From CBDFNC01 sp965249895 (lineage in GTDB: Bacteria > Pseudomonadota > Gammaproteobacteria > Enterobacterales > CBDFNC01): a stretch of DNA of 64,000 nucleotides. Below the pieces are notes generated by a model. The model was not told where the DNA came from and ran no database searches. It saw only the letters and a program-made list of their open reading frames with translations. Shown here one piece after another: positions 1-9,284 of this stretch. The stretch spans positions 1,054,001-1,118,000 of the forward strand of contig CBDFNC010000004.1 of the NCBI GenBank assembly GCA_965249895.1. Direction: 5' to 3'. Position 1 is the stretch's first letter; each line of letters starts with the position of its first letter. The position numbers and the translations under genes were made by a program.

Positions 1-15
1 GGGGTCGTGAGAAAA

Positions 16-1350
16 TTATTTATAGCGCTTGGTATCACTTTGGCCGTTGAGTTCGGCTAAATACTTAAGTTTATCGCCAATTTGCTTTTCCAGACCGCGT
101 TCGGACGGGAAGTAGTATCTGGTATTCGCCATCTCAGGTGGAAAATAGACTTCCCCTGCCGCATATGCCCCTGGTTCATTGTGAGCATACCGGTATTCCT
201 CGCCATATCCCAGGTTTTTCATCAACTTAGTGGGGGCATTACGTAAATGTACCGGCACTTCATAATCCGGCTGTTCCACCGCGTCTTTTAACGCCTGCTT
301 AAAGGCGGTATAGACTGCATTACTCTTGGGAGCACAAGCCAGAAATACGATGGCCTGGGCAATCGCCCGCTCACCTTCCGCTGGCCCTACACGGGTAAAA
401 CAATCCCAGGCGGATATCGCCACTTGCATAGCTCTCGGGTCGGCATTACCCACGTCCTCCGACGCTATGGCAAGTAAACGCCTCGCTACGATTAACGGGT
501 CGCATCCTGCGGTTAACATTCTCGCATACCAATACAGCGCCGCATCAGGGTCGCTGCCACGTACGGTCTTGTGCAAGGCTGAGAGCATATCGAAGAACAG
601 ATCGCCCTGTTTGTCATAGGCTGCGGCTTGTTTTCCCGCCACATCCGTAAGGTATTCGCTGGTGAGGATTTTTTTGCCGTCCGGCTCCGCCGCCATATCC
701 ACCATTAATTCAAGATAATTGAGGGCCTTTCTGGCGTCACCGTTGACTAATTCCGCCAGTTTTTCCAGCAATCCTGCTTCGAGATCCAGCGCCACTTGCG
801 CAAAACCGCGCTGGTCGCTGATAGCACGCTCTAATACCGCGAGAATATCACCGGCTTCCAGCTTTTTAAGCAAGTAAACCCGGGCACGCGACAGTAAGGC
901 GTTGTTTAGCTCAAAGGAAGGATTTTCCGTGGTAGCACCGATAAAAGTGACTGTGCCATCTTCAATAAAAGGCAAAAATGCATCCTGCTGGCTTTTGTTA
1001 AACCTGTGCACTTCATCAACAAACAACACGGTTCTGAAACCTTGCTGTGCATTGTCCCTGGCTTTATCGATAGCAGCACGTATCTCCTTCACCCCGGACG
1101 TCACGGCAGACACACGCTCAACTTTGGCCTGACAATACTTACCTATCAGCTCCGCTAACGTGGTTTTACCCGTTCCGGGAGGTCCCCATAAGATCATGGA
1201 ATGACTGTAACCGGCCTCCAACGCGTTACGAAGCGGTTTTCCCGGCCCCAATATATGCGCCTGACCCGCATATTCGTCCAGTGTTTCTGGGCGCATACGG
1301 GCCGCCAAGGGACGAAAATCCGGAGCGAAATCGAGGGACATATTACTCAT
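16..1350 (-). CDS. rarA: Replication-associated recombination protein A, AAA+ ATPase
   Basis: This 444-residue protein is a full-length RarA/MgsA/WRNIP1-type AAA+ ATPase, a cytoplasmic factor acting at stalled replication forks. Visible motifs are the Walker A loop GPPGTGKTT near residue 57, the Walker B segment LFVDEVHRF near residue 110 and the sensor-1 segment GATTENPSF. The C-terminal half (GDPDAALYWYARML, ASEDVGNADP, HLRNAPTKLMKNLGYG) is the family's tetramerisation domain. It is last in a compact minus-strand run ftsK-lolA-rarA: its ATG shares one base with the lolA stop (TAATG), so translational coupling is expected. This gene order is common in gammaproteobacteria. Nothing looks damaged. 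Confidence 0.95.
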   Translation of the reverse strand: MSNMSLDFAPDFRPLAARMRPETLDEYAGQAHILGPGKPLRNALEAGYSHSMILWGPPGTGKTTLAELIGKYCQAKVERVSAVTSGVKEIRAAIDKARDNAQQGFRTVLFVDEVHRFNKSQQDAFLPFIEDGTVTFIGATTENPSFELNNALLSRARVYLLKKLEAGDILAVLERAISDQRGFAQVALDLEAGLLEKLAELVNGDARKALNYLELMVDMAAEPDGKKILTSEYLTDVAGKQAAAYDKQGDLFFDMLSALHKTVRGSDPDAALYWYARMLTAGCDPLIVARRLLAIASEDVGNADPRAMQVAISAWDCFTRVGPAEGERAIAQAIVFLACAPKSNAVYTAFKQALKDAVEQPDYEVPVHLRNAPTKLMKNLGYGEEYRYAHNEPGAYAAGEVYFPPEMANTRYYFPSERGLEKQIGDKLKYLAELNGQSDTKRYK

Positions 1351-1967
1351 TAGCGTTGATCGTCTACTTCCACCCCTTCAGGGATAACGAATTCAAATTG
1401 CTGCTTTGCCAATGCCTTGTCACTTATTTGCTTAGTCAGGGTAAATAAACTGCTTTGTCCTTCCTTCTCCGCTAGCTTAAACGAAGCAATCTGGCCGCTG
1501 TCAGCAAAGGTAATGGAGAAAGTGGCGATTTGGCTATCCGGGTTATGATTCACTATGGTGTAAACCTTGCCCTTTCGAGTCACCTGGTATTTATCCCAGA
1601 TTTTTTTATCATTGCCTGCTAGCAGCATAAAGGGTGTATCCGTAATCGCCTGGTCAAAAGTCAGAATACTAACCTGCTCGACAAAAGGGCTATACATCCA
1701 GATATTGCTGCCATTGGATACGATAAGCTCCTCTTCCGGCTGTAATATTTGCCAGCGAAATTTATTTGGCCTTGATAAAGCGAGTTCACCACTGGCATCC
1801 TGGATCAGGGTGCCCTCTGCGTCATACACCTGCTGTGAAAAGTCCGCTGTAAACTGGGAGAGCTGAGTCAGGTTTTCTTTTAGGCTCTTCTTGGCGTCTG
1901 CTGCCAGCGCATTTGTAGCAATAAGCAGCCCGGCACCCAGACACGTTACATATTTAGCAATTTTCAT
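1350..1967 (-). CDS. lolA: Outer-membrane lipoprotein carrier protein LolA
   Basis: LolA is the periplasmic chaperone that carries lipoproteins from the LolCDE complex to LolB at the outer membrane. The 205-residue product starts with a classical Sec signal peptide (positive MKIAKY, hydrophobic core, cleavage near ALA-AD at residue 23) and has no lipobox cysteine, as expected for a soluble carrier. Family features include QFTADFSQQVYDAEGTLIQ, the RPNKFRWQ strand and IWMYSPFVEQV. It lies 2 bp after ftsK and overlaps rarA by one base, so the three are probably one transcript. Confidence 0.95.
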   Translation of the reverse strand: MKIAKYVTCLGAGLLIATNALAADAKKSLKENLTQLSQFTADFSQQVYDAEGTLIQDASGELALSRPNKFRWQILQPEEELIVSNGSNIWMYSPFVEQVSILTFDQAITDTPFMLLAGNDKKIWDKYQVTRKGKVYTIVNHNPDSQIATFSITFADSGQIASFKLAEKEGQSSLFTLTKQISDKALAKQQFEFVIPEGVEVDDQR

Positions 1968-1969
1968 TA

Positions 1970-4414
1970 TTAATCCTTCGGCGGTGGTGGCGCCAATACT
2001 TCGCGGTTACCATTATGGCCTGGTGCACTGACGACACCATTTAGCTCCATCTGCTCGACAATTCGAGCGGCGCGGTTATAACCTATCTTAAATTTACGTT
2101 GCACACCGGAAACCGAGCCCCGACGCGTTTCGGTGACAAAAGCGACCGCGTCATCAAACAGGGGATCATAATCCTCTTCCCCTTCCGGGGCCTCACCCGG
2201 CAGTAAGTTATCTGCCGTCGTGTCACCGTTTAATATCTCATCAACATAATTAGGCTTACCCCTGAGCTTCCAGTCGGCCACCACCTTATGTACTTCGTGA
2301 TCGTCGACGAAGGCACCATGGACACGGGTAGGCACCCCGGTACCCGGAGGCAAATACAGCATATCACCCATTCCCAGTAAGGTTTCTGCACCTTGCTGAT
2401 CCAATATGGTGCGTGAGTCTATTTTACTCGACACCTGAAATGCGATACGGGTAGGGATATTAGCCTTGATAAGTCCGGTAATCACGTCCACCGAGGGCCG
2501 CTGAGTAGCCAGTATCAAGTGGATCCCCGCTGCACGGGCCTTTTGTGCGATACGGGCAATAAGCTCTTCCACTTTTTTACCCACTATCATCATCATGTCG
2601 GCAAACTCATCCACTATCACGACAATATGCGGTAATGTTTCCAGTTGCGGTGCCGTTTCATCCATACTGTCCCCGGGCTTCCACAAGGGGTCACAGATGG
2701 GGTTACCGGAAGCGATAGCGGTTTCTATTTTGGTATTATACCCTTTGAGGTTTCTGACTCCGACTGCAGACATCACCTTATACCTGCGCTCCATCTCCCC
2801 TACACACCAACGTAACGCGTTGGCCGCCTCTTTCATATCCGTGACTACTTCAGATAACAAATGAGGTATGCCCTCATACACCGAGAGCTCCAGCATCTTG
2901 GGGTCAATCATGATCATACGGACATCTTCAGGAGATGACTTGTACAGCAGGCTGACGATCATGCAGTTCACGCCAACGGATTTACCCGAGCCCGTGGTAC
3001 CTGCGACTAATAAATGCGGCATTTTAGCCAGATCAACCACCACAGGATTACCTGCGATATCTGCGCCTAATACCATAGAAAGGGGAGCGCCATTCTGAGT
3101 AAACTTCTCGCAATCCAGCACTTCGCGCAAAAACACGGTTTCTCTGTGCTTGTTAGGTAACTCCAGACCTATGACGGATTTACCTGCAATCACCTCGACA
3201 ACACGGACACTCAGAGCTGACAAAGAGCGCGCCAAATCTTTAGATAGGCTGGTTATCTTGCTGACCTTCACGCCCGGCGCCAAATCTAACTCAAAACGAG
3301 TGATCACCGGGCCGGGAAAAACCGCCACCACGTTAGCTTGAATATTGAAGTCCAATAACTTGGCTTCCACCAGGCGGGACACCTGATCCAGCTCCTCTTG
3401 AGTGATGGGGTTGGCAATTTTATTCGGTCTGTCCAACAAGTCTACAGACGGTAACTGTGTCAAAGGTGACGTGGCCGTATTCCCCACCTCTTGTAAATGC
3501 GCCTTGGGCGGCGTAGGCATTTTCTGTTGAGCTACTTTTTGTGGTTGTGGTTTGGTAAATACAGCGACCTCTTCTATGGGATCAAAAGTGACGTCAGTGC
3601 TTTCATCCAAGTATTCGTGCTTAGCCGTCTTAGTCTTGGCTGCAGCCGGGCTCGCCTTAACGTCTAAGTCAGGCAATATTTGCTCAAGATCAGGCAGATT
3701 AACAGCCTGAGGCTCTTCTCGCTGCCTTTCAGGCAGTTTATCAGCAAACAATATTTTGTCCGCCCCTTGATGCTCTCTGCTCTGTCGACGTTTTTCTTTA
3801 TAAACGTCGATGTGTTCAGGTATCTTAGTCAACCACTGGAACCCGTCTATCACTCCAGCTCCCAGCTTATCCACTATGGTCAGCCAGGAAAGCCCGGTCA
3901 ACATAGTGATACCTGTGGCGATAAAGCACAATAAAATAAGCGTAGAGCCCAGCATACCAAAATAACCGACCATGGATTCGGACAATACATCGCCAACGAT
4001 ACCGCCACTGGAAAAATAGTAAATATCATTAAAGTTCAGTGACGCAAGCGCCATCGCACCAAGGGCTACAAACAAGAAACCGATAATCCTTAGGCCCAGG
4101 GTGAGGTAATCCAGTTGGAGTAAGGCTTTTGGTCGCCAAAAAACAGCCCAACCCACACCCACAATAACCAGGGGCAAGAGGTAGGCGGCGATACCGAAAA
4201 CAAACAATAATACATCGGCCAGCCAGGCGCCGCTGGCGCCAGCCGAATTTTTCACAGGGCCATCCCATGCCGTCTGTGTCCAACTAGGGTCAGACGGATA
4301 GAAGGTCAAAAGTGATAACATTATAAAAATAGCGATACCATGGCAGGAAATAAGACCTACCTCTAGAATGCGTTGGATACCGGATAAGGGGGAAAAGGCT
4401 TTTTTACCCGTCAA
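1970..4414 (-). CDS. ftsK: DNA translocase FtsK
   Basis: FtsK is the septal DNA pump that clears chromosome dimers and activates XerCD at dif. The 814-residue protein has four predicted membrane helices in the first about 170 residues, a fairly short polar linker (about 200-310), the RecA-like motor with Walker A GTTGSGKSV and Walker B IVVIVDEFADMMM, and a C-terminal winged-helix gamma domain (residues about 745-810, VSGVQRKFKIGYNRAARI) that reads KOPS sites. The linker is much shorter than in E. coli FtsK, which is usual outside the Enterobacteriaceae. It is first in the ftsK-lolA-rarA run and directly downstream of lrp, separated by a terminator. Confidence 0.95.
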   Translation of the reverse strand: MTGKKAFSPLSGIQRILEVGLISCHGIAIFIMLSLLTFYPSDPSWTQTAWDGPVKNSAGASGAWLADVLLFVFGIAAYLLPLVIVGVGWAVFWRPKALLQLDYLTLGLRIIGFLFVALGAMALASLNFNDIYYFSSGGIVGDVLSESMVGYFGMLGSTLILLCFIATGITMLTGLSWLTIVDKLGAGVIDGFQWLTKIPEHIDVYKEKRRQSREHQGADKILFADKLPERQREEPQAVNLPDLEQILPDLDVKASPAAAKTKTAKHEYLDESTDVTFDPIEEVAVFTKPQPQKVAQQKMPTPPKAHLQEVGNTATSPLTQLPSVDLLDRPNKIANPITQEELDQVSRLVEAKLLDFNIQANVVAVFPGPVITRFELDLAPGVKVSKITSLSKDLARSLSALSVRVVEVIAGKSVIGLELPNKHRETVFLREVLDCEKFTQNGAPLSMVLGADIAGNPVVVDLAKMPHLLVAGTTGSGKSVGVNCMIVSLLYKSSPEDVRMIMIDPKMLELSVYEGIPHLLSEVVTDMKEAANALRWCVGEMERRYKVMSAVGVRNLKGYNTKIETAIASGNPICDPLWKPGDSMDETAPQLETLPHIVVIVDEFADMMMIVGKKVEELIARIAQKARAAGIHLILATQRPSVDVITGLIKANIPTRIAFQVSSKIDSRTILDQQGAETLLGMGDMLYLPPGTGVPTRVHGAFVDDHEVHKVVADWKLRGKPNYVDEILNGDTTADNLLPGEAPEGEEDYDPLFDDAVAFVTETRRGSVSGVQRKFKIGYNRAARIVEQMELNGVVSAPGHNGNREVLAPPPPKD

Positions 4415-4460
4415 GCTAGCTGCTCCATTAGAGAATTTTCCAAAATACCGATAATAAACA

Positions 4461-4487
4461 AAAAAGCGGCTTAAAGCCGCTTTTTTA
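4461..4487 (-). terminator. Intrinsic terminator after lrp
   Basis: A perfect hairpin (AAGCGGCTT / AAGCCGCTT) is flanked by A and T runs between lrp and ftsK. On the minus strand it follows the lrp stop by about 20 bp, so it should end the lrp transcript and insulate ftsK. The A/T runs on both sides make it potentially bidirectional. Confidence 0.85.
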
Positions 4488-4509
4488 TTGTATCAATTCC
4501 GCGTGGAGA

Positions 4510-5004
4510 TTAACGGGTTTTGATCACCAGGGCATTCGTTTGCTTTACTTCCTCCATCACCACATAGGTGCGGGTGTCGTTAACACCCGGAAGTCTCAGC
4601 AATGTTTCCCCCAGCAGTTTACGGTATGCAGACATATCGCAAACACGAGTCTTTAACAAATAGTCAAAGTCTCCCGATACCAAATGACACTCCTGTATAT
4701 CATCCAGCTCCTGCACCGCAGTATTGAACTGTTCGAATACGTCCGGGGCTCCCCGGTTTAAGGTTATTTCAACAAAAACCAACAGAGAAGCATCCAAGTA
4801 AAGCGGGTTTAATATGGCCGTATAACCTTTTATATACCCTTGACGCTCAAGACGACGCACACGCTCTAAGCAAGGTGTCGGGCTCAACCCTACACGCTTA
4901 GAAAGCTCCACATTAGAAATCCGTCCGTCCTTCTGAAGTTCGTTCAGAATGTTGCGGTCAATACGATCAAGATCCTTAAGTGGTCGAGTTTTAACTTCCA
5001 TCAT
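4510..5004 (-). CDS. lrp: Leucine-responsive regulatory protein Lrp
   Basis: This is a near-canonical Lrp: an N-terminal HTH (LDRIDRNILNELQKDGRISN... VGLSPTPCLERVRRLE) followed by the RAM/AsnC ligand-binding domain. An upstream in-frame start would add 14 residues. I chose the ATG at 5004 because it gives 164 residues, the E. coli Lrp length, and an AGGA lies upstream; a second ATG follows immediately at 5001. Lrp is a global feast/famine regulator that binds leucine and alanine. Its divergent neighbour ald (alanine dehydrogenase) is a typical direct target, so the shared intergenic region is a likely Lrp-bound control region. Confidence 0.95.
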   Translation of the reverse strand: MMEVKTRPLKDLDRIDRNILNELQKDGRISNVELSKRVGLSPTPCLERVRRLERQGYIKGYTAILNPLYLDASLLVFVEITLNRGAPDVFEQFNTAVQELDDIQECHLVSGDFDYLLKTRVCDMSAYRKLLGETLLRLPGVNDTRTYVVMEEVKQTNALVIKTR

Positions 5005-5146
5005 TATTATATTCCATCCTATTACATCCCAGCAACATAATATCACGCCTTTGATTTTATTATAGATGCATATACTGGTTAATCCAGAATATACTAGCGT
5101 AAATCCCTAGTCATTAACATATACGCAATATACGAGGCTGTAAACA
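5005..5146. promoter_or_regulatory. Divergent lrp/ald control region
   Basis: This AT-rich gap of about 140 bp separates the divergent lrp and ald starts. It contains plausible -10-like hexamers for ald (TATACT near 5070 and 5090). Its position between Lrp and an alanine catabolic gene makes it a natural Lrp operator region. Individual Lrp boxes are too degenerate to call by eye, so this is positional inference only. Confidence 0.45.
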
Positions 5147-6265
5147 ATGATCATCGGTGTACCCAAAGAAATCAAAAACCACGAATATCGCGTCGGCATG
5201 GTTCCAGCAAGTGTTCGTGAACTCGTCGACCACGGACACCAGGTTTATGTAGAAACCAATGCGGGCGGCGGAATCGGTTTTACTGATTCCGACTACACAG
5301 CAGTAGGTGCTGAAATTTTACCTACTGCTAGTGATGTATTCTCAAAATCTGAGATGATAGTCAAGGTAAAAGAACCTCTGGCTGCCGAGCGCGCTATGCT
5401 CAAGCCAGGTCAAATCCTATTTACCTATTTACATCTTGCCCCAGATCTGCCTCAAACTGAGGATCTTATCAAGAGTAATGCAGTATGTATAGCATATGAA
5501 ACTGTTACTGACGCTAAAGGCGGCCTACCGCTGCTGGCGCCAATGTCTGAAGTTGCAGGCAGAATGTCTATCCAGGCAGGGGCAATGGCGCTGGAAAAAT
5601 CCCGTGCTGGTCGTGGCATGTTACTGGGTGGCGTACCCGGAGTCGAACCGGCAAAAGTTGTGATTATTGGCGGTGGCATGGTTGGCCAGAATGCGGCGCA
5701 AATGGCTGTGGGTATGGGCGCTGACGTCGTTGTTCTGGATCGTAACGTAAATGTACTAAGACACATTGATGCCTTGTATGGGAACCGCATCAAAACCGTA
5801 TACTCGACTAACGATGCGATAGAGAAACACGTACTGGAAGCCGATTTGGTTATAGGCGGCGTGTTAATTCCAGGCGCTGCGGCTCCTAAGCTGGTGACCA
5901 AAGATCACGTGAAAAAAATGAAGCCTGGCTCAGCCATAGTCGATGTCGCTATCGATCAGGGCGGTTGTTGCGAAACCTCCCATGCAACCACACATCAGGA
6001 CCCTACATACATAGTCGACGACGTTGTTCACTATTGTGTTGCTAACATGCCGGGGGCGGTAGCAAGAACCTCTACTTTTGCGCTTAATAACGCTACATTG
6101 CCTTACATTGTTAAGCTGGCAAACCTTGGCTACCATGAAGCCCTGTTAAGCGACCCTCACCTACTTAACGGTCTGAATGTTATCGATGGTAAAGTGACCT
6201 GTAAGAGTGTGTCCGAAAACCTTGGATTTGATTTTGTCGCACCTGAAGTAGCACTAAAAAGTTAA
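5147..6265 (+). CDS. ald: Alanine dehydrogenase (NAD+)
   Basis: Ald reversibly deaminates L-alanine to pyruvate and ammonia with NAD. The 372-residue protein is full length. It opens with MIIGVPKEIKNHEYRVG, typical of the family; the Rossmann fold is visible as VVIIGGGMVGQNAAQMAVG near residue 170; and the substrate region includes KEPLAAERAMLKPGQ and HLAPD. The C-terminal AVARTSTFALNNATLPY is also conserved. It is monocistronic, divergent from lrp and followed by a strong terminator, consistent with Lrp/alanine-controlled catabolism. Confidence 0.96.
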   Translation: MIIGVPKEIKNHEYRVGMVPASVRELVDHGHQVYVETNAGGGIGFTDSDYTAVGAEILPTASDVFSKSEMIVKVKEPLAAERAMLKPGQILFTYLHLAPDLPQTEDLIKSNAVCIAYETVTDAKGGLPLLAPMSEVAGRMSIQAGAMALEKSRAGRGMLLGGVPGVEPAKVVIIGGGMVGQNAAQMAVGMGADVVVLDRNVNVLRHIDALYGNRIKTVYSTNDAIEKHVLEADLVIGGVLIPGAAAPKLVTKDHVKKMKPGSAIVDVAIDQGGCCETSHATTHQDPTYIVDDVVHYCVANMPGAVARTSTFALNNATLPYIVKLANLGYHEALLSDPHLLNGLNVIDGKVTCKSVSENLGFDFVAPEVALKS

Positions 6266-6274
6266 TATTTACTC

Positions 6275-6308
6275 AAATAGAGCTGATTTTTTAAGCTCTA
6301 TTTTTTAT
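6275..6308 (+). terminator. Intrinsic terminator after ald
   Basis: A 10-bp perfect stem (AAATAGAGCT / AGCTCTATTT) with a 9-nt loop is followed by a T run, starting 9 bp after the ald stop. Confidence 0.9.
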
Positions 6309-6459
6309 ATATTATAACCAAACGTTCTGTTGAGAACACGATTGATTGGCGCAGATGTAAGAATTTCTATACGTTTTTTTAGCAATTTTATTCGCTTCCT
6401 TTACCCACTTAAACAAATTCCCTACAATTCATCCGATTTGATTAATTCGCGGAGTATTC

Positions 6460-7419
6460 ATGAGTCAAGCTAAACATAGCAAATTGTTAATTCTGGGTTC
6501 CGGCCCCGCAGGTTACACGGCAGCCGTATATGCAGCCAGAGCCAACTTAAACCCGGTATTAGTAACTGGAATGCAGCAAGGTGGACAACTCACCACCACA
6601 ACGGAAGTCGAAAACTGGCCTGGCGATGCAGAAGGCTTAACCGGCCCTGCCCTGATGGAGCGAATGAAAGCGCATGCTGAACGTTTCGAGACCGAAATCA
6701 TCTTTGACCACATTAATGAAACAGATTTGAGCAACAAACCTTACCGCCTTAAAGGCGACAATGGTGAATACACTTGTGACGCTCTGATCATCGCTACCGG
6801 CGCTTCCGCACGATACTTAGGTATGGACTCAGAAGAAGCGTTTAAGGGGCGCGGTGTTTCCGCCTGTGCAACTTGTGACGGATTTTTCTATCGCAAGCAA
6901 AAAGTCGCTGTTGTGGGTGGTGGTAACACAGCGGTTGAAGAAGCCTTATACCTTTCCAATATCGCATCCGAGGTTCACCTGGTTCACCGTCGTGAACAGT
7001 TTCGCTCAGAAAAGATCCTGACTAAACGCCTGATGGAAAAGGTCGAAAATGGTAATATCGTACTGCACTTAAATCGCACCCTGGATGAAGTACTGGGCGA
7101 TGATATGGGTGTTACCAAAATACGCCTGAAGGAGACTCAGTCGCAAGACACCGAAGAAATTGAGGTAATGGGTGTGTTTATCGCCATCGGCCACTCTCCA
7201 AATACCGGAATTTTCGAAGGTCAGCTGGAAATGAACGACGGTTACATTAAAGTGAACTCAGGCAATGAAGGTAACGCGACCCAAACCAGCGTTCCCGGAG
7301 TATTTGCTGCAGGCGACGTATCAGATCATATCTATCGCCAAGCAATTACCTCAGCTGGTAGCGGCTGTATGGCGGCCCTGGACGCAGAACGCTACCTGGA
7401 CAATATGACTTCAGAGTAG
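6460..7419 (+). CDS. trxB: Thioredoxin-disulfide reductase
   Basis: TrxB is the cytoplasmic FAD/NADPH flavoenzyme that reduces thioredoxin. The 319-residue protein shows the FAD-binding LILGSGPAGYTAAVYAARA at residue 10, the redox-active CATCDGFF near residue 137, the NADPH-binding VVGGGNTAVEEALYLS near residue 155, and the terminal FAD motif VFAAGDVSDHIYRQ. The start is supported by GGAG about 6 bases upstream. Just after the stop there is a decayed second copy of the last dozen codons (separate entry). Confidence 0.97.
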   Translation: MSQAKHSKLLILGSGPAGYTAAVYAARANLNPVLVTGMQQGGQLTTTTEVENWPGDAEGLTGPALMERMKAHAERFETEIIFDHINETDLSNKPYRLKGDNGEYTCDALIIATGASARYLGMDSEEAFKGRGVSACATCDGFFYRKQKVAVVGGGNTAVEEALYLSNIASEVHLVHRREQFRSEKILTKRLMEKVENGNIVLHLNRTLDEVLGDDMGVTKIRLKETQSQDTEEIEVMGVFIAIGHSPNTGIFEGQLEMNDGYIKVNSGNEGNATQTSVPGVFAAGDVSDHIYRQAITSAGSGCMAALDAERYLDNMTSE

Positions 7420-7424
7420 TCCTA

Positions 7425-7460
7425 GACGTAAAACACTACCTGGGCGATACTGGAGAGTAA
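7425..7460 (+). repeat. Decayed tandem copy of the trxB 3' end
   Basis: Five bases after the trxB stop, a 36-bp stretch resembles the last 39 bp of trxB: GACGTAAAACACTACCTGGG against GACGCAGAACGCTACCTGGA, ending again in GAGAGTAA against CAGAGTAG. The copy has several replacement changes (D-V-K-H-Y-L-G-D against D-A-E-R-Y-L-D-N) and no start codon, so it looks like a relic. It matters because other core genes in the window carry similar 3'-end copies. Confidence 0.7.
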
Positions 7461-7471
7461 TACATTCAGTC

Positions 7472-7500
7472 AAAAGTCGGCTATTTTGCCGGCTTTTATT
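7472..7500 (+). terminator. Intrinsic terminator after trxB
   Basis: A hairpin AAAAGTCGGC / GCCGGCTTTT (one G-T wobble, 6-nt loop) ends in a T-rich tract just upstream of the next gene. Confidence 0.8.
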
Positions 7501-7520
7501 TCGCAATGGAAGTGTCCCAA

Positions 7521-8783
7521 ATGCGCAGGATACTGGTTATCGAAGACAGCGATACCGTCAGAAAGATCCTTACTAAAGTTATCCCTACCCGCTTGTCTAT
7601 GCCCGTAGATTCGGCATCAAACATGGCACAGTGCCGACAACACCTAAAACAGAATGGTCATCAAGCCTACTTTGCTGCCATGGTGGATTTGCATTTACCC
7701 GATGCACCCAACGGCGAGGTCGTTGCCCTTACCTTGGCAGCAAAAATACCTACTATAGTGTTAACCGCTAACTATGATGAAACACTGCGTACCAAACTAC
7801 TCGATATGGGTGTCGTAGACTATGTCATTAAAGACAGTAACTATGCGTTTAACTACGCGATTAGCTTACTGGAACGCCTGGAAAAGAATCAGCACATTAA
7901 ATTATTGGTGGTTGATGACTCCACTGTGGCTCGTCGGTACTTAGTTAGCTTGCTTAAACAACACCTCTTTCAAGTCTTAGAAGCGGCCGATGGAAATGAA
8001 GCTCTCGAAGTTTTGCATAAACATGCGGATATTAAGCTCCTGCTTACCGATTACAATATGCCGAATATGGACGGTTTTCAGCTAGTACGTGCTATCAGGC
8101 AAACAGTCGATAAAATGAGCCTTGCTATTATAGGCATCTCTTCCGCCTCCGAATCCTGTTTATCCGCCCGGTTTATTAAACAAGGGGCAAACGACTTTCT
8201 TGCAAAACCATTTATCCATGAAGAGCTCTACTGTAGGGTAAACCAAACATTGGAGCATATGGAATTAGTTGAGGAAATATCCAATGCTGCGAACAAAGAC
8301 CACATGACACAAGTGTACAATCGCCGTTATTTGTTTAGTCAGGGTGTAGCACTGCACAAGCAGGCGCGCCAAGGCCAAATGACGCTTGCTGCGGCCATTA
8401 TCGATGTCGACCATTTTAAAGAAGTGAACGATACGTATGGCCATGAGGCCGGGGATCTGGTCTTAAAACAACTATCAAAGATGTTACTAACCTGCTTTCC
8501 CAACTGTTTAGTAGCCAGGCTCGGCGGCGAAGAGTTCTGTGTTTTGATGCCCAACCATGACAATGCTCTGGCCACCGGTCGGTTGGACAAGTTTAGAGAA
8601 TCACTGGCCCAGCACCCTACCCACTGTCACAATGAAGATGTTTGGATCTCTGCCAGCATAGGGGTGACCAACTTTATCGATGAAAGTTTAGACAAGCAGT
8701 TAAATCGGGCCGATAAGCTGTTATACGAAGCTAAAGAAACGGGTCGCAATCGGGTGCTAAACGACGGAGACGTATGCTTCTAA
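7521..8783 (+). CDS. Dual-receiver response regulator diguanylate cyclase
   Basis: This protein of about 420 residues has two tandem receiver domains followed by a GGDEF domain. Receiver 1 (residues about 1-118) keeps the acidic pair IEDSD, a phospho-acceptor Asp in MVDLHLPD and a Lys in VIKD. Receiver 2 (about 125-245) has VVDDS, LLTDYNMPNMDG and the Lys in AKPF. The cyclase signature is RLGGEEF, expected to be active. The usual RxxD inhibitory site five residues upstream is absent (FPNC instead), so product inhibition may be lost. An upstream ATG at 7506 exists; I prefer 7521 because GGAAG sits 8 bases before it. No cognate kinase is adjacent. Confidence 0.9.
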   Translation: MRRILVIEDSDTVRKILTKVIPTRLSMPVDSASNMAQCRQHLKQNGHQAYFAAMVDLHLPDAPNGEVVALTLAAKIPTIVLTANYDETLRTKLLDMGVVDYVIKDSNYAFNYAISLLERLEKNQHIKLLVVDDSTVARRYLVSLLKQHLFQVLEAADGNEALEVLHKHADIKLLLTDYNMPNMDGFQLVRAIRQTVDKMSLAIIGISSASESCLSARFIKQGANDFLAKPFIHEELYCRVNQTLEHMELVEEISNAANKDHMTQVYNRRYLFSQGVALHKQARQGQMTLAAAIIDVDHFKEVNDTYGHEAGDLVLKQLSKMLLTCFPNCLVARLGGEEFCVLMPNHDNALATGRLDKFRESLAQHPTHCHNEDVWISASIGVTNFIDESLDKQLNRADKLLYEAKETGRNRVLNDGDVCF

Positions 8784-9260
8784 TTAATACGTTTTATCTA
8801 CTCTCACCCCATCAGAAAAATACAGAATGCGTACCGGATCCTTTGGGCTAAACACCATTCCCCGGTCATAATCTTGGATCACATTTATCAGTTGCTTACC
8901 TTCGGTTTTAATAAGCAACTCAACCAGCTTGTATTCGCGTTCGATTTGACCCGAACCGGAATAAGCCCCTAAACCGGCGCCTGCAACAGTTCCCACAACA
9001 GTAGCGACAACACGTCCATCCCCGCTACCAAATTGATTCCCTATCAATCCACCAATCACTGCACCAGCTAAGGTTTTCCAGCCCTGATCTTGTGATTGGA
9101 TAATCTCCTTTTGACTAATATTACGCACTGAATCTACCGTTCCAAACGCCACTTTCTCTACCGGCCTGGCAGTATTTCTCTCATAGGCTAAAGAGTTGCT
9201 AGCAAACAGCAGACAAAACGCCGAGATAAAAACCAGGGGAATTCTGTTAACATTAACCAT
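8784..9260 (-). CDS. Glycine-zipper 2TM domain envelope protein
   Basis: This 158-residue exported protein resembles the SlyB/17-kDa-antigen glycine-zipper family. It has a signal peptide (hydrophobic residues 7-24, cleavage near SLA-YE) without a clear lipobox. A glycine-rich two-helix hairpin follows (GAVIGGLIGNQFGSGDG, then VGTVAGAGLGAYSG, residues about 66-105), and a short C-terminal beta domain (MVFSPKDPVRILYFSDGVRV). Such proteins sit in the outer membrane or periplasm and affect envelope integrity; the exact role is unknown. Its stop abuts the stop of the convergent GGDEF gene. Confidence 0.8.
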   Translation of the reverse strand: MVNVNRIPLVFISAFCLLFASNSLAYERNTARPVEKVAFGTVDSVRNISQKEIIQSQDQGWKTLAGAVIGGLIGNQFGSGDGRVVATVVGTVAGAGLGAYSGSGQIEREYKLVELLIKTEGKQLINVIQDYDRGMVFSPKDPVRILYFSDGVRVDKTY

Positions 9261-9284
9261 AGATGTATTTTTCCTTTGGAAGCT

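Noticed and set aside
4029..4283. 84-codon ORF antisense or alternate-frame within ftsK and similar overlapping frames elsewhere
   Set aside because: These lie inside well-supported genes in other frames and show no independent evidence.
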